From JBEKVE01 sp049514335 (GTDB lineage Bacteria; Actinomycetota; Acidimicrobiia; Acidimicrobiales; UBA8190), in NCBI GenBank assembly GCA_049514335.1, contig JBEKVE010000203.1:1-5499 (forward strand): 5,499 nucleotides of DNA, in the 5' to 3' direction. A model generated the notes under the pieces. It did not search any database, was not told where the DNA came from, and worked only from the letters and a program-made list of their open reading frames with translations. Numbering within the stretch: the stretch's first letter is position 1; each line of letters begins with the position of its first letter. This document shows positions 5,134-5,499 of this stretch, piece by piece. The translations under genes and the position numbers were made by a program.

Positions 5134-5499
5134 GTGGCGCCCTCGCCCTACGTCTTCGACTACCGGGGCCGCTTCACCCTGGCCGCGCCCCCCACGGCGG
5201 TGTGGGGGTCGATCGAGCGGGGGGACCGCTTCGAATCGTGGTGGGCGTGGCTGCGAGAGTTCCGCATCGACGGCGGGCGCCTCGAGGACGGGGCCGTCCT
5301 CCACGGCGTGGTATCCCCGCCCGTGCCCTACGAGATGCGCATCCGCGTGGTCCTGGAGCACTGCCTGGCGCCGCACAGGATCGACGCCACCGTGCACGGT
5401 GATCTCGAAGGACCGGCCACCTTGCTCTTGGAGCCCCGGGGAGACGGCACCGAGGCCGTGGTGGCGTGGACCATCGAGATGAAGCAGCGTCCCATGCGC
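5134..5499 (+). CDS. SRPBCC (START/polyketide cyclase-like) family protein, 3' truncated by window
   Basis: An open frame of 122 codons runs from a GTG to the window end, so the C terminus is missing. The opening YRGRFTLAAPPTAVWGSIE (residues 10-28) is the usual start of an SRPBCC fold: a beta strand, then the A-P-x-x-x-V-W helix that positions a hydrophobic pocket. It continues with WWAWLREFRIDGGRLEDGAV (36-55), alternating beta strands (YEMRIRVVLEHCLAPHRIDATVHGDLEG, 66-93), and TEAVVAWTIEMK (106-117), the usual late strand before the C-terminal helix. Members bind lipids, polyketides or other hydrophobic ligands, or act as cyclases or toxins of the RatA type. Nothing here selects one role. 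The gene starts five bases after the zinc-ribbon stop with no strong Shine-Dalgarno, suggesting coupled translation. The family call is likely; the function is unknown. Confidence 0.75.
   Translation, partial: MAPSPYVFDYRGRFTLAAPPTAVWGSIERGDRFESWWAWLREFRIDGGRLEDGAVLHGVVSPPVPYEMRIRVVLEHCLAPHRIDATVHGDLEGPATLLLEPRGDGTEAVVAWTIEMKQRPMR

Noticed and set aside
3711..5402. 563-codon plus-strand frame spanning rpsF, panB and the right-hand genes
   Set aside because: It crosses panB and rpsF on the opposite strand and has no domain-like sequence.

Overview
This is a very GC-rich, densely coding chromosomal segment. The gene order rpsF-ssb-rpsR-rplI-dnaB, the C+ (zinc-type) bS18 resembling mycobacterial RpsR1, the Gly-rich SSB linker ending in an acidic tip, and the strong G/C bias at third codon positions all suggest a high-GC Actinomycetota. 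A deep-branching, non-mycobacterial class such as Acidimicrobiia is my guess. It cannot be proven from this window.

Layout. Positions 1-384 (+) are the C-terminal end of a sensor histidine kinase. It converges, with a 21-base gap, on the minus-strand replicative helicase gene dnaB (406-1776). Transcription on the minus strand runs right to left: panB (4823-3981), a 130-base gap with a structured leader, rpsF (3850-3482), ssb (3460-2972), rpsR (2969-2442), rplI (2442-1993), a 216-base gap, then dnaB. Right of panB, a divergent plus-strand pair encodes a small two-CxxC zinc-ribbon protein and an SRPBCC-fold protein cut by the window end.

How the genes work together. rpsF, ssb, rpsR and rplI form a tight operon (21-base, 2-base and TGATG junctions). 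It couples ribosomal proteins bS6, bS18 and bL9 to single-strand DNA binding protein, and the replicative helicase follows. panB makes ketopantoate for pantothenate and CoA and looks like an independent unit.

Most of the window is conventional housekeeping. The best non-standard signals are: (1) six DnaA-box-like 9-mers, all in one orientation, in the rplI-dnaB gap; (2) a bS18 about twice normal length, with an RG/RGD-rich then Ala/Pro/Glu-rich tail; (3) a foldable leader directly upstream of the rpsF Shine-Dalgarno, a candidate S6:S18 autoregulatory site; (4) a 20-base inverted repeat between facing -10-like hexamers in the panB/zinc-ribbon divergent region. I see no mobile element, CRISPR array, rRNA or tRNA gene, and no clear new multi-gene system.
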